Assembly (NCBI GenBank): GCA_023247345.1 | Contig: JAHFGR010000003.1 | Span: forward strand, 1 to 29,129 | Reading direction: 5' to 3' | Origin: Microcaldota archaeon | GTDB taxonomy: Archaea; Micrarchaeota; Micrarchaeia; Anstonellales; Bilamarchaeaceae | Length of the DNA stretch: 29,129 nucleotides | Part shown: positions 7,202 through 14,129 of the stretch, in pieces | How positions within the stretch are numbered: position 1 is the first letter of the stretch | How the letters are laid out: each line of letters begins with the position of its first letter | The notes under the pieces: model-generated | The model's input: only the letters and a program-made list of their open reading frames with translations | Database searches by the model: none | Told to the model about the DNA's origin: nothing | Program-made: the position numbers and the translations under genes

Positions 7202-7248
7202 TGACCGGGCTAGATTACAGGAGCACTGTAATATACTTATATATTCTC

Positions 7249-7258
7249 TTTATAAGAT
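7249..7258 (-). promoter_or_regulatory. TATA box of the tRNA-Glu gene
   Basis: TCTTATAAAG on the minus strand is centred about 29 bases before the first tRNA base, so transcription would start only a few bases upstream of the mature 5' end. Confidence 0.5.
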
Positions 7259-7373
7259 ATTTCGTCGCTTCACCAATGATCTCCATAGTGACGTCGTCTT
7301 ATATAATCTTAGGCTCCGTCGGCAGTTCTATGCTTTTCACATATCTTAAAAGTTTTATTAGTTTAATAGAACT

Positions 7374-8537
7374 ATGCAAGCTAAAAATGGATTTCTCACA
7401 TCTTTATCAATAAACTTTATTCATAACTTCATAGCTTCTGGAGTGGCAGTGCTTTTGCCCCTATATCTACTAGAGAAAAACGTATCGATTGAAAGCATAG
7501 GGTTAATTTTTTCTGTACTCTCAATAATAATGCTGGTCTTCAGATTCATTTTTGCAGTTATCGCAGATTATATAGGAACGCGCTTAATTTTCATTGGAAA
7601 TGCGATTGCACATGTTGTAACTATTGTAACGTATATTCTCTCAATGACCCCGTTGCATTTTGCATTTGGTAAAATATTCGAAGGATTGCGTGCAGCTGCA
7701 TTCTGGTCAGTTAATAGAACGGAGATATATCGTATAAATGCAAAGGAGGCAGAGAAGAACGCATCAATAATGGGAGCTGTCAGATCTATTAGTACAATTT
7801 TTGGCAGCGCAGCAATTGCAATTGCCTTAATTTTCTTTTCAATTCAAAGCAGCTTTTTATTTTTAATCTTAGCCAGCATTGTTCTGTTCTATTACTCTTT
7901 GAATGTAAAAAATGGAAAAGAAAAGAAAAAATTAAATTTATCTGCCTTTATGACTGAGTTAAAGACAAAACGCAGCAAAGAATTTTGGTCCGCAGCTTTA
8001 ATTTTAAGTATGGCTGCCATATACGAAGCCCCTATCCTTGCGATAGTTATCCCATTATACATGGCGGAATCTTTGAAATCTCAGCCATCAATGATCGGCA
8101 TTGGGCTTGCACTTTATTCTGCCTCTTTTTCATTTGCAAGTTATGTCGCTGCAAAATATAATATGCGTATAAAAAGCATTGCATTCGGAGCGATAATTTT
8201 TGGTACGCTTCCAATTTTATTTATTCAGAATATTTCAGAAAATATTTTCTTGTTAATATTATTCTTATCTGGATTAGGTGGCGGGTATGGTTTGATTAAC
8301 TTAATGGAGATAATCATGGCAAGAACTGTTAAAAATAGTGTTACACCTTCTATTGATGTATCTATCTTAATTATGCCCTACAGACTAGTAGAATTCATAA
8401 CGCTAGCTGCAATCGGTTTTGCAATTATCAATCTTGGATTTTATAATGTATTCTTAGTGCTCGCTTTATCATTTGCCGCATATATATTTCTAGCCTGGAA
8501 ATTCCTATCTAGTTTATCCCAAAAGAATTCGCACTAG
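7374..8537 (+). CDS. MFS-type membrane transporter
   Basis: A 387-residue protein with about twelve hydrophobic segments in two six-helix halves. The loop between helices 2 and 3 has FRFIFAVIADYIGTRLIFI (about 57-75), a loose form of the MFS G-x-x-x-D-x-x-G-x-R motif A. A charged central loop (KNGKEKKKLNLSAFMTELKTKRSKEFW, about 179-205) separates the halves. The substrate cannot be told from the sequence; the fold suggests a drug- or metabolite-efflux type. The ATG at 7374 gives the first helix a short polar lead. The last 24 bases overlap the 3' end of the convergent patatin gene. The stretch between the tRNA promoter and this gene (about 7260-7373) shows nothing I can name. Confidence 0.85.
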   Translation: MQAKNGFLTSLSINFIHNFIASGVAVLLPLYLLEKNVSIESIGLIFSVLSIIMLVFRFIFAVIADYIGTRLIFIGNAIAHVVTIVTYILSMTPLHFAFGKIFEGLRAAAFWSVNRTEIYRINAKEAEKNASIMGAVRSISTIFGSAAIAIALIFFSIQSSFLFLILASIVLFYYSLNVKNGKEKKKLNLSAFMTELKTKRSKEFWSAALILSMAAIYEAPILAIVIPLYMAESLKSQPSMIGIGLALYSASFSFASYVAAKYNMRIKSIAFGAIIFGTLPILFIQNISENIFLLILFLSGLGGGYGLINLMEIIMARTVKNSVTPSIDVSILIMPYRLVEFITLAAIGFAIINLGFYNVFLVLALSFAAYIFLAWKFLSSLSQKNSH

Positions 8538-10103
8538 TTCCTTTCCCATTTTATAGCCTTCATCTTTTACCTCTTCAGCGCCTTCCATGGAAGTAAGCGC
8601 GATATCGCTTAAACTTCCGTCAGCATTTGGATTTACCAATATCTTATGTCCTTTGCCTCTTAACAAATTTATAGTTTGAATCACTGTTTGGTATGCGTTC
8701 GCTTCATGCCCCATATAAGCCCGCATTGGCGCAGTATTATAAAAAAATCTTTTTCTTTCTTGTCTGAAATATCCTTTCACAGCTCTAAAAAATGCACCTG
8801 TTTTGTTATATAAATTTGTATTTTTACCTAATTTCGCTATCTCTGCCATCAGAATATCGTTAAAAGTAAAATATTTTGGAACTTCTGTTCCAACTGGATT
8901 AAGATTTGCAAGATTTACTGATATTATTATTCCTTGGTCTTTCATTTCTTTTAGTAATAATTCTGCTGTTAGTAACGGAAGGTTTTCCACCATCCCACCA
9001 TCATCCAGCATTGCCTTTTTGAGTGTAATACTATGTTTTTCTACTCCGTTTTCACCTATCTCTAATCTTTCAGCAGTGAATGTATCCAAATTTGGTCTTG
9101 GAATAACTCCTTGCATCGAGCAGGATCCCCACACTGCTTTCCATACTTCTATGTCACTACTAAGTTGAACGTTTCCATTTGTTTTACTCGTTCTTCCTAT
9201 TACTGTTTTTCCAAAATTAACAGGGCTTTGTAGGGTTGTTATAACAAATAAATCCGCTATATCTGAAAATGTTTTATCGCCAAATATCTCTTTCAAATAT
9301 TTCCCAAAACCTCTTCCAATAACTCCGCCACCGAGCGATAGAACAAGAGTAGGCAAAAGTGACCTTATTCCAAATATCTTTCTTAATCTTTCAGTAGAAA
9401 TTCTGTCCTCTGTCGGGCCATCGCGTTCTCCTGTTGCAAGTGACGCAGCAGCAAGCGCTCCGGCTGACGTACCAACTATTAAATCTGGCCATAATTCTGC
9501 TTCTCTTAAAGCTTTTAGAAATCCAATATAAAATATTCCTTTCGCCGATCCGCCTGACAATGCCAATATTATCTTACCAGCTTTCTCTCCATCTTCAGTA
9601 TTCTCTCCGATCCATGCGAATTCAGAAGCATAAGATTGCGCCCTTGTTTTTCCTGCTATGACTTCAGTTAAGTTACTTATCGCTGGCCTTAAGATGCTGC
9701 ACGTATATGACATTGTTCTTTTCATTTCTTTAATATAAATAGTTATTTCTTCCTTTTTTTCACGAAAGACATTCCATTTTGGTTTACCTTTAGATATATC
9801 AGAAATAGCTTCAACATAAATTTCCCTTAATAGTTTGAGGATATTAAGCGCTGGTTCAGTTAATTGTTCGTTCTCTCCGTATATCTCTTTTTTTATAAAA
9901 GGGTGCTTTTTCAAAATCCTCAGTATATTAGTTCTATTGCCGCTGGTTATGGCTTTGGCTAAATCAAGTATATAAACTTCGTCCTGGTATTTTGCAGATA
10001 TCTCGCCTCTAATTTCGTGCATTCTTTGAAAAATTCGTAGCCTTTTGTCTGGATCGATTATCGGCATTCTTCTAATGGGCTGCCTTAAGCTTACCCCGGC
10101 CAT
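8514..10103 (-). CDS. Patatin-like phospholipase / esterase
   Basis: A 529-residue protein whose C-terminal two-thirds is a patatin domain, a Ser-Asp dyad lipid hydrolase. The oxyanion segment SGGSAKG (183-189) precedes the nucleophile GTSAG (211-215, Ser213), and the catalytic Asp is in DDGG (367-370, D-G-G). All parts of the dyad are present, so it is probably active; natural substrates are likely membrane lipids or acyl esters. The N-terminal 170 residues are charged, mostly helical and not recognised. It has no signal peptide and so is cytosolic or peripheral. An AT-rich TATA-like run at about 10126-10136, some 25-30 bases before the ATG, suggests a leaderless transcript. It diverges from the ZIP gene and converges with the MFS gene. 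Confidence 0.9.
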   Translation of the reverse strand: MAGVSLRQPIRRMPIIDPDKRLRIFQRMHEIRGEISAKYQDEVYILDLAKAITSGNRTNILRILKKHPFIKKEIYGENEQLTEPALNILKLLREIYVEAISDISKGKPKWNVFREKKEEITIYIKEMKRTMSYTCSILRPAISNLTEVIAGKTRAQSYASEFAWIGENTEDGEKAGKIILALSGGSAKGIFYIGFLKALREAELWPDLIVGTSAGALAAASLATGERDGPTEDRISTERLRKIFGIRSLLPTLVLSLGGGVIGRGFGKYLKEIFGDKTFSDIADLFVITTLQSPVNFGKTVIGRTSKTNGNVQLSSDIEVWKAVWGSCSMQGVIPRPNLDTFTAERLEIGENGVEKHSITLKKAMLDDGGMVENLPLLTAELLLKEMKDQGIIISVNLANLNPVGTEVPKYFTFNDILMAEIAKLGKNTNLYNKTGAFFRAVKGYFRQERKRFFYNTAPMRAYMGHEANAYQTVIQTINLLRGKGHKILVNPNADGSLSDIALTSMEGAEEVKDEGYKMGKELVRILLG

Positions 10104-10248
10104 AGAATTACCTGGCTTATTCTATTGGAAATATATATCGGAGAGTTTTAAATATGATAACATAAAGTAACACAATTTTTGTTCTCGCTTAATCGTGCAT
10201 AATATCGAAATGTTTATAATAAGAGTAATAAATAATTTGAATGATCTT

Positions 10249-10992
10249 ATGGTCTTAGAATTGATAATATTAGCAACAGTAATCGTTAGTCTAATTTCTT
10301 TGGTCGGCATCTTTCTCCTATCTCTTAAGCCAAAAACACTTGATGCGCTACTTACTGTATTCATTAGTTTTGCTACTGGCGCGATGTTTGCAGGTGCATT
10401 TATCGATCTACTCCCAGAAGCAATGGAAAAATTGGATAGTAGGACAGCATCGCTAACTGTGCTGGTCGGCATACTGGTATTTTTTATTGTAGAAAAATTA
10501 ATTTATTGGCATCACCATCATCACAGTAAGCATGAAGAAAAAGAAAAACCTCTTGCGTATCTTAATCTTATCGGAGATGGAATACATAATTTTTTTGATG
10601 GGGCAGCTATTGCAGCGAGTTTTATGGCTAGTTACGAATTAGGAATCGCCACTACTATTGCCATTATTGCGCATGAGATTCCGCAGGAGATCGGGGATTT
10701 TAGTTTATTAATTTACAGTGGTTTTACAAAGACAAAGGCGTTGCTGTTTAATTTGTTGAGCGCGTTTACTGCCATAGCCGGCGCACTTTTATTCTATTAT
10801 TCATCTTCGTTTATAAAAAATTCGCAAGGACTTGGTTTGGCGTTTGCAGCCGGCACATTTATTTATATCGCTGGCGCGGACCTTATGCCGGAATTACAGA
10901 AAGAACTAAATATAAGAAAATCATTTGTTCAGTTTATTGCTATGTTAGTAGGTATTTTGTTAATTTGGTTAGTAGTAACTTATCTGCACTAA
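10249..10992 (+). CDS. ZIP-family divalent metal transporter
   Basis: A membrane protein of about 248 residues with eight hydrophobic segments. Two signature metal-site helices are present: HNFFDGAAIAASF (fourth membrane segment) and HEIPQEIGDF (fifth). A His-rich cytosolic loop, YWHHHHHSKHEEKE, lies between helices 3 and 4, as is usual for zinc/iron ZIP transporters. The frame is open upstream to a GTG at 10195 and an ATG at 10210, which would add 13-18 residues. I prefer the ATG at 10249 because the first membrane helix (VLELIILATVIVSLISLVG) begins right after it, as in relatives. A TATA-like TTTTAAATAT at about 10146-10155 serves as promoter. Zn(II) or Fe(II)/Mn(II) uptake is likely. Confidence 0.88.
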   Translation: MVLELIILATVIVSLISLVGIFLLSLKPKTLDALLTVFISFATGAMFAGAFIDLLPEAMEKLDSRTASLTVLVGILVFFIVEKLIYWHHHHHSKHEEKEKPLAYLNLIGDGIHNFFDGAAIAASFMASYELGIATTIAIIAHEIPQEIGDFSLLIYSGFTKTKALLFNLLSAFTAIAGALLFYYSSSFIKNSQGLGLAFAAGTFIYIAGADLMPELQKELNIRKSFVQFIAMLVGILLIWLVVTYLH

Positions 10993-11081
10993 ATTTATGC
11001 GCTTTTAGAAATACTATCATCATATGTGAGAATGTTGTTTTATTGTATATCCCCAAGATCGTCAATCCGCGAATCGCACTA

Positions 11082-11098
11082 CGAAATCCTTTAAATAG
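11082..11098 (+). promoter_or_regulatory. Promoter (BRE/TATA) of the E1 operon
   Basis: CGAAATCCTTTAAATAG has the layout of an archaeal BRE plus TATA box. The same shape occurs before E2 (CGAAACCTTAATATAAAT at 18513-18530) and before the chromate transporter (AGAAACTTTAATATAATT). Transcription would start near 11120, giving a leader of about 150 bases before E1-alpha, filled by an inverted-repeat sequence. Confidence 0.5.
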
Positions 11099-11118
11099 TT
11101 TTCTTTGATATATGCTGC

Positions 11119-11259
11119 AAAGCGGCCATAAGCAATAGGCAGGATGGCATAAGCGAGAATGGTTGTAGGCAGTATGGTTGAGAGGTAGGAAGCAGTAAGC
11201 CTAACGCATATACCCTAAACCCTACGCCCTATGGCCTAAAGCTTATAGTTTATCGCTTT
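11119..11259 (+). repeat. Imperfect inverted-repeat element in the E1-alpha leader
   Basis: The 141-base stretch begins with AAAGCG and ends with CGCTTT. Its first part is made of purine-rich units such as AGCAATAGGCAG, GTAGGCAGTATGG and GGTAGGAAGCAGTAAGCC; its last part has complementary-type units such as CCCTACGCCCTATGGCC. The same words form the repeats inside the E2 gene, so this belongs to one repeat family. As RNA it could fold into a long imperfect hairpin just before the ribosome-binding site. It has no credible reading frame. Confidence 0.6.
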
Positions 11260-11264
11260 AATTT

Positions 11265-11271
11265 GGTGATC
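11265..11271 (+). promoter_or_regulatory. Ribosome-binding site fixing the E1-alpha start
   Basis: GGTGATC complements the 3' end of archaeal 16S rRNA. The same signal with 4-6 base spacing precedes E2 (18554-18560) and E3 (23599-23605). Its position here rules out the upstream TTG at 11263 and supports TTG 11275. Confidence 0.55.
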
Positions 11272-11274
11272 CCA

Positions 11275-12354
11275 TTGCCAGTTGAAACTGTATTTGAAGG
11301 TAAAGTAAGATATATGCAAATAATTGATAAAGATGGAAATACTGACGAGAATCTTGATCCTAAATTATCAAAAGAAATGCTAAGAAGAATGTATATCATG
11401 ATGCTTGTTACTCGAATGTTCGATGACAAGGCGCTTAAGCTCCAAAGGCAAGGAAGAGTCTATACTTATCCTCCTTGTCTAGGGCAAGAAGCAGCCCAAA
11501 TCGGAAGTATTGCTGCGCTTGAAGAAGCTGATTGGATGTTTCCCAGCTATCGCGAGCATGGCTGTTATTTATGGCGGGGGGCAGAAATGAAATGGATGCT
11601 TGCCTACCTTATGGGTAGCGAGCTCGGAATGAAAATTCCAGAAGGCAAAAATAATTTTCTTGTTGCCATTCCAATTGCAACGCAAACACTACATGCTGTT
11701 GGTGCAGCATGGGCAGCCAAAATTTTGGGCCATAAAGTTGCAAGTATTGTTTATTTTGGCGACGGAGCAACGAGTGAGGGCGATTTTCACGAAGCAATGA
11801 ATTTTGCCGGTGTATTCAAAACTCCGACAGTATTTTTCAATCAGAACAATCAATGGGCAATCAGTGTGCCGCGTAAAAAGCAGACAGCATCTCAAACAAT
11901 TGCGCAAAAAGCGCTTGCGTATGGTTTTGAAGGCGTGCAAGTGGATGGTAATGATGTTCTTGCTGTTTATAGGGCAACAAAAGAAGCAATAGATAAAGCG
12001 CATCGCGGCGAAGGTCCTACGCTTATCGAAGCAATAACTTATCGTCGCAGCATGCATACAACTGCAGATGATCCTACAAAATATCGCGATGCTGCTGAAG
12101 TTAAATCTTGGGAAGAAAAAGATCCAATTAAAAGATTCAAAATTTATTTAGAGCGCAATGGATATTGGAGCGATGAACTAGAACAGAAAACAGTTGAGCG
12201 TGCAACAAGCGAAATAGAAAAAGCAATAGAAGAAGCAGAAGCATTGAAGCTTGATAATCCAGAAGATTTATTCATGTATACTTATTCAAAAATGCCACCT
12301 CATTTAGTTGAGCAGATGAATGAGTTGATGGAATATTTGAAAGAGAAACAATGA
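11275..12354 (+). CDS. pdhA: 2-oxoacid (pyruvate) dehydrogenase E1 component, alpha subunit
   Basis: This is the alpha chain of the thiamine-diphosphate enzyme that decarboxylates a 2-oxoacid and passes the acyl group to lipoyl-E2. The ThDP/Mg motif starts with GDGATSEG and ends with NQNNQWAIS. Other family stretches are RQGRVYTYPPCLGQEAAQIG, FPSYREHG and TYRRSMHTTADDPTKYR. The frame is open from TTG at 11263, but a GGTGATC ribosome-binding site lies at 11265-11271, so I place the start at TTG 11275 (360 residues), four bases past it; ATG 11314 is a weaker option. It resembles the pyruvate/branched-chain E1-alpha proteins of haloarchaea. The substrate cannot be fixed from sequence. A repeat-filled leader precedes it, and E1-beta follows four genes later. 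Confidence 0.93.
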   Translation: MPVETVFEGKVRYMQIIDKDGNTDENLDPKLSKEMLRRMYIMMLVTRMFDDKALKLQRQGRVYTYPPCLGQEAAQIGSIAALEEADWMFPSYREHGCYLWRGAEMKWMLAYLMGSELGMKIPEGKNNFLVAIPIATQTLHAVGAAWAAKILGHKVASIVYFGDGATSEGDFHEAMNFAGVFKTPTVFFNQNNQWAISVPRKKQTASQTIAQKALAYGFEGVQVDGNDVLAVYRATKEAIDKAHRGEGPTLIEAITYRRSMHTTADDPTKYRDAAEVKSWEEKDPIKRFKIYLERNGYWSDELEQKTVERATSEIEKAIEEAEALKLDNPEDLFMYTYSKMPPHLVEQMNELMEYLKEKQ

Positions 12355-12395
12355 GCCATGAGGCTGTAGGCCATGAACAATGGGTCGTGAGCAAT

Positions 12396-12932
12396 ATGAA
12401 AACACTCGGAAGAAAATTTTTAATTAAAGAAGCATTAGCGCCTTTAGAAAGGAAATACACTGAGCAAGCTTCACTAAGAAAAATGCGCGCGCTTAAAGAT
12501 TTTCAAGATCGAACTTTAGTTGATCGAATGCCTTTACGCGCTGAATTGGAGCATCCAATAATTGCAACGCGATATTGGCGGAACGAAAGAAAAGTTACTA
12601 GAAACGTTAGGTCGTTAGATTCACTAACTCCATTTTCTGCATCCCAAATAACAAACTCTATTCTCAGGAGCGAAGCGCTCGATGAAGTATACTTAAATCA
12701 AACAAAGTTTATGGCAAATATTTTGTCCTCTCCGATAATCTCATTTGGTGCGATGTTTACTGTATTTGCAGCCATATTCGAAAGAGCAGCATTTTGGAGA
12801 GCAGCATCATTTGCACTTGTGGGTTTAATATCAAGAGAATTAATAGTTAATAGAGCACATTGGAGATTATTAGAAGCATCGCAAGAGCGCTTAAGAGAAA
12901 CAATGATTGCAAGAGAAGAACGCAGCCCTTAA
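12396..12932 (+). CDS. Membrane protein of unknown function, paralogue 1 in the E1 operon
   Basis: Not a family I recognise. The likely product from ATG 12396 is 178 residues; an ATG at 12351 overlapping the E1-alpha stop would add fifteen residues encoded by repeat-like DNA. The N-terminal 80 residues are charged, with RKFLIKEALAPLE, LKDFQDRTLVD and EHPIIATRYWRNE. Two hydrophobic helices follow (about 110-150), then a charged helical tail. The 173-residue gene at 13600 repeats the same plan and key words, so the two are paralogues, now separated by a toxin-antitoxin pair. Position between E1-alpha and E1-beta, same strand, suggests a function tied to the dehydrogenase complex, perhaps membrane tethering; that is inference. 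Confidence 0.6.
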   Translation: MKTLGRKFLIKEALAPLERKYTEQASLRKMRALKDFQDRTLVDRMPLRAELEHPIIATRYWRNERKVTRNVRSLDSLTPFSASQITNSILRSEALDEVYLNQTKFMANILSSPIISFGAMFTVFAAIFERAAFWRAASFALVGLISRELIVNRAHWRLLEASQERLRETMIAREERSP

Positions 12933-12984
12933 TTTAGATAGATTTTTAATGTCTAAAAATTAATAGTCATATGGTGAGATCACG

Positions 12985-13278
12985 ATGTTAACAAAAAACC
13001 AGATAATAAAAACACTTGAAAAGCATAAACCGGAGATAAAAACATACGGTGTCAAAAAATTAGGTGTCTTTGGTTCCTTTGGCAAAGCAAAACAGAATGA
13101 AAAAAGTGATATAGATTTTCTTGTCGAATTCGATGAACCAACTTTTGATAAGTATATGGATCTAAAATTCTTTTTGGAAAGACTATTTAAGAGAAAAGTT
13201 GATCTGGTTGTTGAGGAAACCTTAAAACCCGCATTGCAATATGTTAAGGAAGAGGCGATTTATGTCAAGGGAGTATAA
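12985..13278 (+). CDS. mntA: Minimal nucleotidyltransferase antitoxin (MntA-like)
   Basis: A 97-residue MNT-domain protein of the DNA polymerase beta superfamily. The motif GSFGKAKQNEKSDIDFLVEF (30-49) holds the GS and D-x-D (Asp42, Asp44) of the active site; a third acidic residue is probable in KVDLVVEE. In MntA/HepT systems the MNT protein neutralises its HEPN partner by adding AMP groups to a tyrosine next to the RNase site. The intact GS...DxD motif fits an active enzyme. It has a ribosome-binding site (GGTGAG about ten bases upstream) and overlaps the HEPN gene by 17 bases. Its insertion between paralogues in the E1 operon is unusual. Confidence 0.88.
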   Translation: MLTKNQIIKTLEKHKPEIKTYGVKKLGVFGSFGKAKQNEKSDIDFLVEFDEPTFDKYMDLKFFLERLFKRKVDLVVEETLKPALQYVKEEAIYVKGV

Positions 13279-13603
13279 ACTTTATATTGATGATATTTTG
13301 CGATCTATAGAAAAAATAGAAAACTACACCAAAAATATGTCTTATGAAGATTTTATAAAAAGTGACATGTCAATTGATGCGGTAATTAGAAATTTAGAAA
13401 TAATCGGTGAGGCGTCTAAAAAGATTCCAATAGATATAAAAAAGAGATATTCAGAAGTAGAATGGTCCAAAATCACTGGTTTAAGGGATATTTTGATTCA
13501 TGAATATTTTGGGGTTAATTCTAAAATATTATGGGACGTTATTGCTAATAAGATCCCTAAACTAAAAATTTCAATAAAAAAAATGTCGGAGGAATTAAGA
13601 TGA
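13262..13603 (+). CDS. hepT: HEPN-domain RNase toxin (HepT-like, DUF86)
   Basis: A 113-residue all-helical HEPN protein with the RX4HXY motif RDILIHEY (Arg75, His80, Tyr82). Arg and His form the RNase site, and the Tyr is the target of AMP addition by MntA in the characterised HepT/MntA system. Other family stretches are AVIRNLEIIGEASKKIP and ITGLRDILIHEYFGV. A start at 13241 is open, but ATG 13262 (MSREYKLYIDDIL) matches the usual N-terminus. Its stop shares ATGA with the start of the next gene, so it is translationally coupled to paralogue 2. All key residues are present, so it should be active. Confidence 0.88.
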   Translation: MSREYKLYIDDILRSIEKIENYTKNMSYEDFIKSDMSIDAVIRNLEIIGEASKKIPIDIKKRYSEVEWSKITGLRDILIHEYFGVNSKILWDVIANKIPKLKISIKKMSEELR

Positions 13604-14121
13604 ATTCACTAGCAAGAAAAGTTTTATTTCGCGAAGCATTTAAGCCGTTGGAAGCAAGGTACCTCGGCAATAAACTAAAAACAGCAGCACTTCAAGCATT
13701 TCGAGATCGAGTAATTGTTGATGGCAAACCATTTCGTGCTAGTGTCGAGCATCCTGTAATTTCTGCTAGATATTGGTTAAATGAGACTAACTTAATATTT
13801 ATGCAAAATATGAAAGTATTTAGAAGTTTAAAGCCGGTTGTTTCATCTGAAATGGAAGTGCAATTCGATCGCCTTTATGCTGTTACAACTCCTTTGGCAG
13901 CTTTAGATAGGTGTATGAAGAAGATCGAGTTGGCTTATCTAACCTTATTTTCACTCGCAATTCTTTCATTGAGTTCGGCTCCTGAAAAAAATTATCTGTC
14001 TATGACAACATCACTTCTTGTTTCTTATGGTGGTCTTCGGTTAGGTTTTTCTTTAATTAGATTAACTATAAAAGAAGATCTTATTGCAGACTTTACAGAT
14101 TGTGATGTTGAAATTAATTAG
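13600..14121 (+). CDS. Membrane protein of unknown function, paralogue 2 in the E1 operon
   Basis: A 173-residue protein of no family I know, clearly related to the 178-residue product at 12396. Shared words in the same order are RKVLFREAFKPLE / RKFLIKEALAPLE, FRDRVIVDGKPFRA / FQDRTLVDRMPLRA, and EHPVISARYWLNE / EHPIIATRYWRNE. Two hydrophobic segments follow (about 108-155) with a short acidic tail. It overlaps the HEPN stop by four bases and precedes E1-beta by eight. The most likely history is tandem duplication with a later toxin-antitoxin insertion, or insertion together with a split. Function unknown. Confidence 0.62.
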   Translation: MNSLARKVLFREAFKPLEARYLGNKLKTAALQAFRDRVIVDGKPFRASVEHPVISARYWLNETNLIFMQNMKVFRSLKPVVSSEMEVQFDRLYAVTTPLAALDRCMKKIELAYLTLFSLAILSLSSAPEKNYLSMTTSLLVSYGGLRLGFSLIRLTIKEDLIADFTDCDVEIN

Positions 14122-14129
14122 GTGAACAT

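Larger units (their letters stand above)
7021..7224 (-). tRNA. tRNA-Glu(CTC) gene with three introns
   Basis: The 204-base minus-strand gene gives a standard 75-nt tRNA if three segments are removed. Acceptor GCTCCTG pairs perfectly with CAGGAGC. D-stem ATCT/GGAT has one G-U pair. Spliced D-loop AGCCCGGTCAA has A14, G15, G18-G19 and A21. Anticodon stem TCAGA/TCTGA is perfect, with loop CTCTCAC and anticodon CTC. The variable loop ATAC ends in C48 for the G15 pair. T-stem CCGAG/CTCGG is perfect, with T-loop TTCAAAT. The discriminator is G and CCA is not encoded. Exons are 7224-7202, 7189-7173, 7112-7092 and 7034-7021. TCTTATAAAG (7258-7249) is a TATA box about 29 bases upstream; a T-run follows the 3' end. 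All conserved positions fit, which is hard to get by chance. Glu is read from the anticodon; archaeal tRNA-Glu more often ends in A. Confidence 0.88.

Noticed and set aside
7144..7413. An 89-residue reading frame starting with TTG
   Set aside because: It runs antisense through the first half of the tRNA gene and its promoter and into the MFS gene; composition is not protein-like.
11263..11274. TTG at 11263 as the E1-alpha start
   Set aside because: The ribosome-binding site GGTGATC would then be inside the coding region; TTG 11275 has proper spacing.
12351..12395. Further copy of the repeat family at the E1-alpha/paralogue 1 junction
   Set aside because: Words such as GAGGCTGTAGGCCATG are similar, but no block matches the E2 or leader copies closely enough to claim it.
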